From Alphaproteobacteria bacterium (GTDB lineage: Bacteria > Pseudomonadota > Alphaproteobacteria > Micavibrionales > Micavibrionaceae), in contig JAJRYK010000020.1 in assembly GCA_024275825.1 (NCBI GenBank), positions 117,861 to 181,860 on the forward strand: DNA of 64,000 nucleotides, given 5' to 3'. The notes under the pieces are model-generated. The model ran no database searches and was not told the origin of the DNA. It saw only the letters and a program-made list of their open reading frames with translations. Positions 20,320 to 27,381 of this stretch are shown here, piece after piece; position 1 is the first letter of the stretch, and each line of letters opens with the position of its first letter. Made by a program: the position numbers and the translations under genes.

Positions 20320-21237
20320 TTAAGGCTTCCAGCTCTCCGGATCTTTTAAATAGGCCTCTACAGATGAGAGCGTTTCTTTATCAAGATAGGATTCTTTGCG
20401 TGCAACGTCCAGTATGTCATGCCAATTGCATAGATGATGAGCGCGCAGGCCCATATTTTTGTTAACTTTTGGTACATCGGGGCGGATGCCATAATCGAAT
20501 AGCGTAAAGAAATGATCGACAACTGCACCAGCCTCGTGCAGTGCATCAACGAAGATTTGTTTACTGTGGCCGAAATTCTGGAGATCTTCGACCAGCAAGA
20601 CGTTGGGCGAAGCTCCGTCTTCAAAGTGACCTTCAATTTGGTTCATGCGCCCTACGCCCTTGGGCTTTTTGCGAACATAGAGCATCGGCTTGCCCATGCG
20701 CTCTGCAATGAAAGCGGCGTAGGGGATGCCTGCCGTCTCTCCACCCGCGATGTAATCAATATTTTTTGTGCCAATATCTTTCTTCAAAAGCTGAGTGGCC
20801 ATATCCATGAGCGTACCGCGCTCCTCTGGGAACGACATGATGCGGCGGCAATCAACATAGACTGGCCCGATATTGCCGGAGGTGTATTTGAAGGGCTCTT
20901 TCGTATTGAACAGCACGGATTTTGTGTTGAGGAGGATTTTGGCCGCTGCGTGGGCTATATCTTCGGGTTTTATTTTTGAGGTGTTTAATGAAGCTTTTGT
21001 TTTATCGTTAGGGTCAATCAAACTCATAAACTCAGACATCGTTGCGCCCGTGCCCGCCAGAATTTTTGAGATGCTTTCGGTAGAGGGCCAGCGCGGCTTT
21101 CCATCGGGACTTACGCGTTTACTTTTGTTGAAGGATGTGGGGTCGAGGCCCGCTTGTTTGGCTAGACCGGAAGGGGAGTAACCGAGATTGTCTGCTAAAC
21201 GATCGATGGCCTGCCAAATGTTTTTGTGTGAATACAT
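20320..21237 (-). CDS. pyrE: Phage-repressor-type HTH fused to orotate phosphoribosyltransferase
   Basis: One uninterrupted 305-residue frame. Residues 1-73 are a helix-turn-helix of the kind found in S24/CI-like repressors (SPSGLAKQAGLDPTSFNKSK, then RWPSTESISKILAGTGATM). Residues about 90-305 are an alphaproteobacterial-type PyrE: KYTSGNIGPVYVDCRR, GGETAGIPYAAFIAERMG and YVRKKPKGVGRMNQIEG. PyrE converts orotate and PRPP to OMP. The PRPP loop VLLVEDLQNFGHS (213-225) keeps the acidic pair but differs from the usual ED-x-TT-x-GGS pattern, so activity could be altered. The gene diverges from a phage particle cassette, with a palindromic operator between them. Autoregulation or control of the cassette is inference. 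Confidence 0.88.
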   Translation of the reverse strand: MYSHKNIWQAIDRLADNLGYSPSGLAKQAGLDPTSFNKSKRVSPDGKPRWPSTESISKILAGTGATMSEFMSLIDPNDKTKASLNTSKIKPEDIAHAAAKILLNTKSVLFNTKEPFKYTSGNIGPVYVDCRRIMSFPEERGTLMDMATQLLKKDIGTKNIDYIAGGETAGIPYAAFIAERMGKPMLYVRKKPKGVGRMNQIEGHFEDGASPNVLLVEDLQNFGHSKQIFVDALHEAGAVVDHFFTLFDYGIRPDVPKVNKNMGLRAHHLCNWHDILDVARKESYLDKETLSSVEAYLKDPESWKP

Positions 21238-21307
21238 GTGCGCCTATTACAAAAATAGAGTTAAACGACTATTAGGACTATAATCCCATTGTATGCACCA
21301 AAGGTAA

Positions 21308-21325
21308 ATAAGAATAAATTCCTAT
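21308..21325. promoter_or_regulatory. Operator-like palindrome in the pyrE/phage-cassette divergent region (copy 1)
   Basis: ATAAGAATAAATTCCTAT, two 8-base half-sites around a 2-base centre with one mismatch. It is the reverse complement, bar one base, of the perfect palindrome at 25795-25812. A consensus TTGACA follows at 21332-21337 in the plus direction, within ATTGACAGC, a string also found at copy 2; the -10 there is weak. Its site between the HTH fusion and the cassette suggests binding by the HTH protein. Confidence 0.7.
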
Positions 21326-21406
21326 TTTTTATTGACAGCTTTGAAATTTTACGGCACAAATAAGAACATAAAGGGAACAAGTGGGTTTTTAAAAAGGTAA
21401 ATATCA

Positions 21407-21862
21407 ATGAGCAGTACGCAAAAACGGACAGAGAATCAAACAACTGAAATGCAGTCTATGCCTTTTGAAACTGCTGAGGAGGCCTGGTTTTGGTTTGTTC
21501 AGGCGCAGCAAGCGCGCGTTGATGGTGCGCGTTTTGTCGCCGGGCAGGGGGCAATGCCGCGCCCGTGCGAGCCGCTGGATATTCTTAAGATTCTGGATCG
21601 CCTTTACCGCAATAGATGTTTGTTGCGTGATCACCTGTTAGTCCTGAGACATTATGGGCGCCGTTTGATGGCGCCAGATCCGCGCCGCGTTAAAGAAATG
21701 CGTGCTTATAAAATTTGGTCCGAAGCGCTTGATCGTTTAGGCGTTGTTTTTGAGAGGAAGGGTATTATTGAAGCGCAGCCAGAAATGCTCAAGGATGGCT
21801 ATGATGATGCACTTCTCGCCGTGCAAATGCATGCTGAAGATGGTGGAGTATTTGCCAAATGA
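21407..21862 (+). CDS. Hypothetical protein, first gene of the phage cassette
   Basis: A 151-residue, mostly helical protein with no membrane segment. Notable segments are EEAWFWFVQAQQARVDGARF and EPLDILKILDRLYRNRCLLRDHLLVLRHYGRR, rich in aromatic residues and arginine. I do not recognise a function. Its last four bases overlap the next start (ATGA at 21859), so it belongs to the operon running rightward from the operator region. Position first in a morphogenesis operon, together with a basic helical region, would allow a DNA-binding or regulatory role, but nothing in the sequence proves it. Confidence 0.75.
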   Translation: MSSTQKRTENQTTEMQSMPFETAEEAWFWFVQAQQARVDGARFVAGQGAMPRPCEPLDILKILDRLYRNRCLLRDHLLVLRHYGRRLMAPDPRRVKEMRAYKIWSEALDRLGVVFERKGIIEAQPEMLKDGYDDALLAVQMHAEDGGVFAK

Positions 21863-22347
21863 TACCGCAGGAGACGCAAAACAAGACGACATGCGCCTGG
21901 GTCGTGTTTAGCGGTGAAGCCGACTTGCTATGGCTTAAAACATTCCGTCCGGGCTTTAGGCATTGCTTTGTGGTGCTGAATGACGGGCAGCATTGGATCA
22001 CGCTCGACCCGCTTTCGCACTATACGGATATTAAAGTGCATGATGGCGTACCGATGGCATTTGATTTGCCGCTATGGCTTGCAGATCAGGGGCGCGCTGT
22101 TGTGCCTGCCGTTATCAATGTAGCTAAAAAACCTGCGCCATGGGCTGTGTTTAGTTGCGTTGAGGCCGTGAAGCGCGTGCTTGGCTTACATAGGATATTT
22201 ATTTTTACACCGTGGCAACTTTATCGCCACTTAACCAAACATTATTCACCCGTGTCATCGTCGTTGTATGAGTGCTCTTCTTCCGAGCAGGGCAAGCAGG
22301 GCGATGCGCAAACCAATTTGAAAGGAGATTACGCATGGGAAGTTTAG
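21859..22347 (+). CDS. Small phage-cassette protein, possible permuted NlpC/P60-like cysteine peptidase
   Basis: A 162-residue protein. FRHCFVVLNDGQHWITLDPL contains a His near the start of a strand and a later Asp, and WAVFSCVEAVKRVLGL places a Cys at the start of a helix. This His-before-Cys order resembles circularly permuted NlpC/P60 or papain-like folds, sometimes carried by phage particles for wall or protein cleavage. That fold assignment is inference from motif spacing only. The last 40 or so residues are Ser/Glu-rich. The gene overlaps its neighbours at both ends: ATGA at the start, and 13 bases with the Pro-rich gene at the end. Confidence 0.7.
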   Translation: MIPQETQNKTTCAWVVFSGEADLLWLKTFRPGFRHCFVVLNDGQHWITLDPLSHYTDIKVHDGVPMAFDLPLWLADQGRAVVPAVINVAKKPAPWAVFSCVEAVKRVLGLHRIFIFTPWQLYRHLTKHYSPVSSSLYECSSSEQGKQGDAQTNLKGDYAWEV

Positions 22348-22574
22348 GATCAGGACCAGATATTCCGCCGCCCCCACCGCCACCGCCCCCTCCACCGCCA
22401 CCGAGCGGTGATAGCGGCGCAGATGATTCCAGTGAGGAAACAAGCGCAGAGGCCAGAACAAGAAGTTTGCTGCGCCGTGGCCGCGGCCGCTTTGGTACGA
22501 TAAGAACCAGTTTTCGTGGCTTGCTTGGTCTGTCAGATGACAGGCCACAGCGCAAAAGCCTGTTAGGAGAATAA
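22335..22574 (+). CDS. Short proline-rich phage-cassette protein
   Basis: A 79-residue protein from the ATG at 22335, which has AAAGGAG seven bases upstream; a longer open frame without a ribosome-binding site is not used. After MGSLGSGPDI comes an uninterrupted run of 13 prolines, then an acidic Ser/Asp/Glu stretch, a basic RSLLRRGRGRFGTIRTSFRGLL segment split by small residues, and the end RKSLLGE. Short proteins with this Pro-run/basic layout often precede the portal gene in podovirus-like elements; the role is unknown. It ends directly before the portal gene. Confidence 0.75.
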   Translation: MGSLGSGPDIPPPPPPPPPPPPPSGDSGADDSSEETSAEARTRSLLRRGRGRFGTIRTSFRGLLGLSDDRPQRKSLLGE

Positions 22575-22577
22575 GTG

Positions 22578-24206
22578 ATGGATGTTTTAAATACGCAAAC
22601 GCAAATCGGCGCAGGGTCTTTAGGGACTAATGATGAGCTTTTAGATGTTGTGATGACGCGCTTTGAGTCTGCCGCGAAACGCCGCAGCAACTGGGAGCGG
22701 TTATGGCAGGATTGCTATGACTTGGCCTTGCCGCAACGTGGTGGGTTTTTGGCTGAAAATAATCCGGGCGCGCAAAAGGGTGCGGAGATTTATGATGCGA
22801 CGGCCATGGATGCCGTTGATCAGCTTTCGGCCAGTATGCTCGGCAATTTAACGCCAATCTGGTCACAGTGGTTTGGCCTGAAACCCGGGCCGGATTTGTC
22901 TCCGTCTGAGGCGGAAGCCTTGGCGCCAGTGTTGGAAAAGGCCGCTAAGGTTATTCAAGACCATTTTGATCGCTCGAATTTTGCGGTTGAGATTCATCAG
23001 TGTTTTTTGGATTTGATCGTTGGCGGGACTGCCAGCCTCTCATTTGAGGAAGCAGCGCCGGGCGGTTTTTCCGCCTTTCGGTTCTCCGCGGTGCCGTTGA
23101 TGCATGTGGTGCTGGAGGAAGGCGAGAGCGGTTATCTTGACGGTACGTTCCGTACGATGTCTTTGACTGCCGAGCAAATTATTGAGCGCTATCCGTTAGC
23201 GGTGTTGCCGCGTGAGGTTCTACAGCAAGCGGCGCGTGATCCGCAGGCGCGCTTCAAAATTTTGGAAGCGGTTGTGCCGGATGGCCTGGTTTACGGCTAT
23301 CATGCGTGCTTGATTGAGGTCGGTAGCAGTCCTGTAACACTTGCGCAGGGGCGGTTTGAGCAATCACCCTTTATCAATTTCCGCTGGCTGAAATCGCCGG
23401 GTGAGATTTATGGTCGCTCGCCCATTATGAAGGCGCTGCCGGATATTAAGACGGCCAATAAAGTGGTTGAGCTTATCCTTAAAAATGCCTCTATCGCCGT
23501 GACGGGCATTTGGCAGGCTGATGATGATGGGGTTTTAAATCCCGCCAATATTGAGCTGACGCCGGGGAGCATTATCCCGAAGGCGATTGGCTCAAAGGGG
23601 CTGCAACCGCTGGAAATGCCAGGGCGCTTTGATGTGTCGGAGCTGATGCTCGATAGCTTGCAGCGCCGGATTCGCCATGCCTTGCTGGTGGATCGTTTAG
23701 CGCCGATCAACAGCCCGCGCATGACCGCAACAGAAGTGCTGGAGCGTTCGGCGGAGATGTCGCTGCTGCTTGGCGCGACCTATGGGCGGCTGCAATCGGA
23801 GCTTTTGACGCCGCTGATTAAGCGTGCTTTTAGCATTCTTAAACGCCGGGGGGAAATCCCCGATCTGGTGCTTGATGGTCGTTTGGTGGTGGTGGATTAC
23901 CGCTCGCCACTGGCCAGAACGCAGGGCCAGCGCAATGTGCAAAATACGCTGAGCTGGATCAACACAGCGCTGTCTATGGGGCCGGAAGCCGCTGCGGCGG
24001 TGAATTTACCGCAAGCTGTACGTTTCCTTGGAGAAGCGCTTGGTGTGCCGAGCGATCTTATACACAAAGAGCTGCCTGAGGCGGCGTTGATTGATGCATT
24101 GGCTGAGGAATTACCGTTGCAAGGCAATGAAAACATCCCCGTTCAAGATGAAGAGCAAGTCTTGCCTGCGGATGAAGATGGCGGAGGTGAAGATGAAGAT
24201 GCTTAA
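22578..24206 (+). CDS. Portal (head-to-tail connector) protein, T7 gp8-like
   Basis: About 542 residues, the usual length for a podovirus head-to-tail connecting protein. Segments such as RRSNWERLWQDCYDLALPQR, EIYDATAMDAVDQLSASMLGNLTP and SPRMTATEVLERSAEMSLLLGATYGRLQSELLTP are typical of the family. A dodecameric ring of this protein forms the portal vertex through which DNA is packaged. AGGAGA lies seven bases before the ATG at 22578; a GTG at 22575 is possible. The acidic tail ends in a run of Asp/Glu/Gly. Its end overlaps the next gene by 14 bases. Confidence 0.92.
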   Translation: MDVLNTQTQIGAGSLGTNDELLDVVMTRFESAAKRRSNWERLWQDCYDLALPQRGGFLAENNPGAQKGAEIYDATAMDAVDQLSASMLGNLTPIWSQWFGLKPGPDLSPSEAEALAPVLEKAAKVIQDHFDRSNFAVEIHQCFLDLIVGGTASLSFEEAAPGGFSAFRFSAVPLMHVVLEEGESGYLDGTFRTMSLTAEQIIERYPLAVLPREVLQQAARDPQARFKILEAVVPDGLVYGYHACLIEVGSSPVTLAQGRFEQSPFINFRWLKSPGEIYGRSPIMKALPDIKTANKVVELILKNASIAVTGIWQADDDGVLNPANIELTPGSIIPKAIGSKGLQPLEMPGRFDVSELMLDSLQRRIRHALLVDRLAPINSPRMTATEVLERSAEMSLLLGATYGRLQSELLTPLIKRAFSILKRRGEIPDLVLDGRLVVVDYRSPLARTQGQRNVQNTLSWINTALSMGPEAAAAVNLPQAVRFLGEALGVPSDLIHKELPEAALIDALAEELPLQGNENIPVQDEEQVLPADEDGGGEDEDA

Positions 24207-24495
24207 ATTTTTATTCAAACGCAAAGAAAAGCTGCCAGAGCTTAATGCGATTAAAGCGGGGTTTGTATATAACCCCTATCTATCGCGCAAGTCTGAGCTG
24301 CGAGATGTTGAGCGGTGTTTTGTGCGGCTATTTTCTTCAGAAGACGGGCAGCGCGCACTTGCGCATTTGCAGATGATCACCTTCCATCGGGCTCTTGGAC
24401 CGACTTCGCCGGATGAGCATATGCGGTACCTGGAAGGCCAGCGCGCGATGGTTGCGACCATTCTTAAACTCATTGATAGAGGCCGTAATGGCTGA
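24193..24495 (+). CDS. Hypothetical phage-cassette protein between portal and scaffold
   Basis: About 100 residues from the ATG at 24193, which has GGAGG five bases upstream within the portal gene. It has a basic start (MKMLKFLFKRKEKLPELNAIKAGF), then FSSEDGQRALAHLQMITFHRALGP and a conserved-looking helix EHMRYLEGQRAMVATILKLI. I do not recognise it beyond its position; a head-assembly or accessory role is likely from context. Much of the longer open frame upstream is portal sequence read in another phase and is excluded. Confidence 0.75.
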   Translation: MKMLKFLFKRKEKLPELNAIKAGFVYNPYLSRKSELRDVERCFVRLFSSEDGQRALAHLQMITFHRALGPTSPDEHMRYLEGQRAMVATILKLIDRGRNG

Positions 24496-24531
24496 AGCGA
24501 TAACCTCAACCCTTAAAAGGAGACTTTTATA

Positions 24532-25176
24532 ATGATTAATTTACTGACAGAAGATCTGGATGTTTCGACTATTCCAGAAAAATTTAAAGACCCGGAAGGC
24601 TCTTTGCGTTTGCAGACCATGGTGAATTCCTATCGTGAGATGGAGCGCCGTATGTCGAGCGCGCCAGCTGCGCCGAAATCGCATGATGAATATTGTATAG
24701 ATTGTTCGCACGGTATGTTCGAAGCCGACCCAGAGGTGAATAAGCGCCTTCACGAGAGCGGCATGACGAATGATCAGGCGCAGGCTGTCTATGATTTGGC
24801 CGCTGAGAAAATGGTACCGATGGTGAAGGATATTTCGGCTGATTTCCAGGCTGACCGCGAAGTTGAAAAGCTCGTGAACTATTTTGGTGGTCCGGAAAAA
24901 TGGAGCGAAGTATCTAGGCAGCTTTTGGCCTTTGGTCAGAAGAACTTACCGGCCGATGTGCTTGAGAATCTTTCTAGCTCTCATGAGGGTGTTTTGTCTC
25001 TTTATCGGATGATGGGCTCTGGCGAGCCAGGGCTTCAAAGGGAAACATCTAATCCAGCAATGGCCGGTGAGAAAGACCTTCAATCCATGATGCGCGACCC
25101 AAAATACTGGAAAGATAAGGATCCAGCCTTTGTTGAGAAGGTGACGCAAGGATTTCAAAGCATGTACGGAAAGTAA
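24532..25176 (+). CDS. Capsid assembly (scaffold-like) protein
   Basis: A 214-residue soluble, helical, acidic protein between portal and capsid, the place of the T7 gp9 scaffold. It contains YREMERRMSSAPAAPKSHDEY, CIDCSHGMFEADPEVNKRLHE and the C-terminal MMRDPKYWKDKDPAFVEKVTQG; the last element (DPKYWKD-DPAFVEKV) recurs in scaffold-like proteins of related cassettes. Scaffolds guide procapsid shell formation and leave before maturation. AAAAGGAGA precedes the ATG. A weak hairpin at 25203-25236 follows. Cys-x-x-Cys at the CIDC motif is unusual for a scaffold. Confidence 0.82.
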   Translation: MINLLTEDLDVSTIPEKFKDPEGSLRLQTMVNSYREMERRMSSAPAAPKSHDEYCIDCSHGMFEADPEVNKRLHESGMTNDQAQAVYDLAAEKMVPMVKDISADFQADREVEKLVNYFGGPEKWSEVSRQLLAFGQKNLPADVLENLSSSHEGVLSLYRMMGSGEPGLQRETSNPAMAGEKDLQSMMRDPKYWKDKDPAFVEKVTQGFQSMYGK

Positions 25177-25202
25177 TAAAAAGCTATCCCCTTAGTTTTT
25201 AT

Positions 25203-25236
25203 CCCTTATCCTTTATTTAAAGGGTAGGGGGTTTTC
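25203..25236 (+). terminator. Possible weak terminator after the scaffold gene
   Basis: Nested short stem CCTTT/AAAGG with outer CCC/GGG, followed by GGTTTTC. The T-run is short. It lies between the plus-strand head genes and the antisense PilZ gene, where a stop would be useful. Confidence 0.35.
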
Positions 25237-25263
25237 TGTGCAGGGAGGAAGCGGATAGCCAGG

Positions 25264-25653
25264 CTATGCAATTTGTTGTGATGTAATAAATTCTTCAGCC
25301 AGACCATCATCTACAACATTTTGCAGGTGTTTGCGTATTTGACCGGTGATGTCGGGGAATTGGAAGGCGACGTTGTTTTGCCCCTTGCGGATAACGCGGC
25401 CTTTTTGAGGCACTTCCACGATTTCATTGCGGAGTTTGAATTTCATCAAGAGCTCAGCCTCACCGTCAATGCCAAAGCTGCGGGTGTCTGCGCCGATAAG
25501 CACGCCGCCCATAGACCAGTTTTCGACCGGATATGTTTTGCCGTTTATGATCGTAACACATTTGTCGCAAGCGCGACGTTCGTGGCGCCGGCGTGATGAG
25601 CTGTCATCATTGACTGTTTTGTGCTTTAGAGCTTTGAAAATTTTATTAAACAT
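25264..25653 (-). CDS. PilZ-domain protein, antisense within the phage cassette
   Basis: A 129-residue protein. The c-di-GMP-binding signatures of PilZ are both present: RRRHERR at about 21-27 (RxxxR) and NWSMGG near 46-51 (D/N-x-S-x-x-G). The beta-barrel core runs from TIINGKTYPVENW to NNVAFQFPD. It should bind c-di-GMP and act as a receptor. It is transcribed against all surrounding particle genes, between scaffold and capsid, so it looks like added cargo (a moron) with its own promoter in 25654-25786. Whether it acts on host motility or adhesion, or on the element, is unknown. Confidence 0.85.
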   Translation of the reverse strand: MFNKIFKALKHKTVNDDSSSRRRHERRACDKCVTIINGKTYPVENWSMGGVLIGADTRSFGIDGEAELLMKFKLRNEIVEVPQKGRVIRKGQNNVAFQFPDITGQIRKHLQNVVDDGLAEEFITSQQIA

Positions 25654-26041
25654 TTTTTTGTTTGATAAAGCGGATCCTTTATTTAGGCTTTTGTCGCTTT
25701 ACTCCCCATTTTGTTAAATTGAATATCTTTCCTGCACATAATACAGGGATTTTGCAGAGAAAAGCAAATAAATCTGTATTTAGTGATTGACAGCATAGGA
25801 ATTTATTCCTATAGTTTAATTATCAACGCCCGAATTGTATCTGCTCACTTTGTTAAATTAAGCAGTTTTCCGGGCTGTTTACTCCCTATTTCAGCATATT
25901 AGAGAACGCGCTTTCTGCGCGCCTGATATGCTCCGTGTTTGGGCTTTGGCCTTTCGGCTCGTGTGTGGAATGCGAGGCGTATTACAACCAAATCCAGCGC
26001 ATTGTCTTCATACCTTAACTCAAAACAAAAAGGTTTTGCCA
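25654..26041. other. Gene-free stretch between the PilZ and capsid genes
   Basis: About 390 bases with no convincing gene. It must contain the leftward PilZ promoter, holds the rightward capsid promoter and operator at 25787-25815, and leaves a leader of roughly 220 bases before the capsid start. The string ttgttaaatt occurs twice (near 25710 and 25852). A frame in phase with the capsid gene is open from 25928 but lacks a ribosome-binding site. Confidence 0.55.
25787..25815 (+). promoter_or_regulatory. Strong sigma-70-type promoter before the capsid gene with embedded operator
   Basis: TTGACA at 25787-25792, a 17-base spacer and TATAGT at 25810-25815 give six of six and five of six consensus matches. 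The perfect palindrome ATAGGAATTTATTCCTAT (25795-25812) fills the spacer and enters the -10 box, so a bound repressor would exclude RNA polymerase. The same site, one base changed, stands at 21308-21325. Confidence 0.8.
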
Positions 26042-26875
26042 ATGTCTACAACTATAGATCAGGCCTTTATCAAGCAGTTCGAACGCGAAGTGCATGAGGC
26101 CTACCAACGTCAGGGTTCGCGTTTGCGCAACACTGTGCGTTTAATTTCAAATGTAAATGGCTCGTCTGCTGTCTTCCAAAAGGTTGGAAAAGGCACCGCG
26201 TCAACCAAGTCCACTCATGGGATGGTTCCGGTGATGAATCTCGATCACTCTAATATCGAGGTTGTGTTGCAGGACTACTATGCTGGTGATTGGGTTGATC
26301 GTTTAGATGAGCTGAAAGTCAATATTGATGAGCGTCAGGTGATTGCCTCTGCCGGTGCAAATGCGCTGGGTCGTAAGACGGATGAGCTGATCATTAATTC
26401 GCTTGCCACGGCATCTGAAAACGTTATCGCCGATGCGAATGTAGGTATGACCAAAGCTAAGCTTCTCGAAGCATTCGAAACATTTGGTGAGAAAGATGTG
26501 CCAGATGATTCTCAGCGCTTCTGCGTTGTTGGCTGGAAACAGTGGAGCGAACTTTTGTCCATCGAGGAATTCGTGAATGCGGATTATGTTGGTCAGAATA
26601 ACTTGCCGTTTGCTACGACGACACAAGCTAAAATGTGGCTTGGAACAGTGTTTGTTCCGCACTCTGGTTTGCCAGTTGATGGCAGCGATATCCGTTCATG
26701 TTTCTGGTATCACAAAACTGCTGTTGGCCATGCCGCGGCAAGTGACGTGACAACCGATGTCACATGGCACGGCGATCGCGCTGCGCATTTTGTGAATAAT
26801 ATGATGAGCCAGGGATCTGGTCTGATTGATGAGGGCGGTATCGTCGTGATCAATTGTGACGAGACTCCGGACTAA
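26042..26875 (+). CDS. Major capsid protein (podovirus type)
   Basis: A 277-residue protein from the ATG at 26042, preceded by AAAAGG. Segments MSTTIDQAFIKQFEREVHEAY, VLQDYYAGDWVDRLDELK and NVGMTKAKLLEAFETFGEKDV, plus a C-terminal VTWHGDRAAHFVNNMMSQGS block, fit the HK97-fold capsid proteins of T7-like and related podoviruses. It forms the icosahedral shell. It stands alone with its promoter and is followed within 31 bases by a small decoration-like gene and then by two hairpins, as expected for the most abundant product. The start choice removes 38 upstream codons with no homologous look. Confidence 0.88.
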   Translation: MSTTIDQAFIKQFEREVHEAYQRQGSRLRNTVRLISNVNGSSAVFQKVGKGTASTKSTHGMVPVMNLDHSNIEVVLQDYYAGDWVDRLDELKVNIDERQVIASAGANALGRKTDELIINSLATASENVIADANVGMTKAKLLEAFETFGEKDVPDDSQRFCVVGWKQWSELLSIEEFVNADYVGQNNLPFATTTQAKMWLGTVFVPHSGLPVDGSDIRSCFWYHKTAVGHAAASDVTTDVTWHGDRAAHFVNNMMSQGSGLIDEGGIVVINCDETPD

Positions 26876-26906
26876 TCGCCAACACTTACTTTAAAGGAGA
26901 ATAATC

Positions 26907-27152
26907 ATGGCTTTCGTAGCTTCTGACCTTTCTGTGTTGGCGTATGCCAACAACTTTACCCTTTGGCACTATGCCACGCTCGATAATGCAGTGAGCGTGA
27001 CTGGCGCAGGGTATTTAAACAAAGCCGCGGACATGCTCCGCGTCAATGATTTGATCATTGCCAATGTCGATACCGACGGAACCCCGGCCACAGTATTTTA
27101 CATTGTGACGGTCAATACAGGCTCCAGCGTGACGATTGCTGCTTATTCGTAA
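26907..27152 (+). CDS. Small structural protein, probable head decoration or stabiliser
   Basis: An 81-residue protein, likely all beta, with VASDLSVLAYANNFTLWHYAT at the start and VFYIVTVNTGSSVTIAAYS at the end. A strong AAAGGAG precedes the ATG. Its place directly after the capsid gene and before the terminators suggests a high-copy head-associated protein. No family is recognised with certainty. Confidence 0.75.
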   Translation: MAFVASDLSVLAYANNFTLWHYATLDNAVSVTGAGYLNKAADMLRVNDLIIANVDTDGTPATVFYIVTVNTGSSVTIAAYS

Positions 27153-27187
27153 GTATGCAAGTTCCTCCCCACTGATCACGCGGGTTT

Positions 27188-27225
27188 GAGCGCCTTTCAT
27201 TCTTTCCTGTTGGCGCTCGCTTTTT
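27188..27225 (+). terminator. Terminator 1 after the capsid/decoration genes
   Basis: Perfect 7-bp stem GAGCGCC/GGCGCTC (27188-27194 with 27212-27218), 17-base loop, then gcTTTTT. It is the first of two hairpins between head and tail genes. Confidence 0.7.
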
Positions 27226-27296
27226 GAGCCTTAGCTGCGTTCCGTCATGGGGTATCGGCATGTGACATATGCCTTTTGGTGTGTGTCCTCTTGCGT

Positions 27297-27343
27297 GCGG
27301 CGCGCTCTTTGCTTTTTCCTCTTCAAACAAAGATGCGCGCCGC
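27297..27343 (+). terminator. Strong hairpin 2 before the tail genes
   Basis: Left arm GCGGCGCGCTCTTTG (27297-27311), right arm CAAAGA-T-GCGCGCCGC (27328-27343): 15 pairs with a single bulged T and a 16-base loop. The following sequence attgcttttctt is only partly T-rich, so it may be a partial terminator or an RNA-processing/stability site, like the leaky Tphi signal after T7 gene 10. Confidence 0.6.
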
Positions 27344-27381
27344 ATTGCTTTTCTTATTCATTAAAAAACGGAGATTTTATT

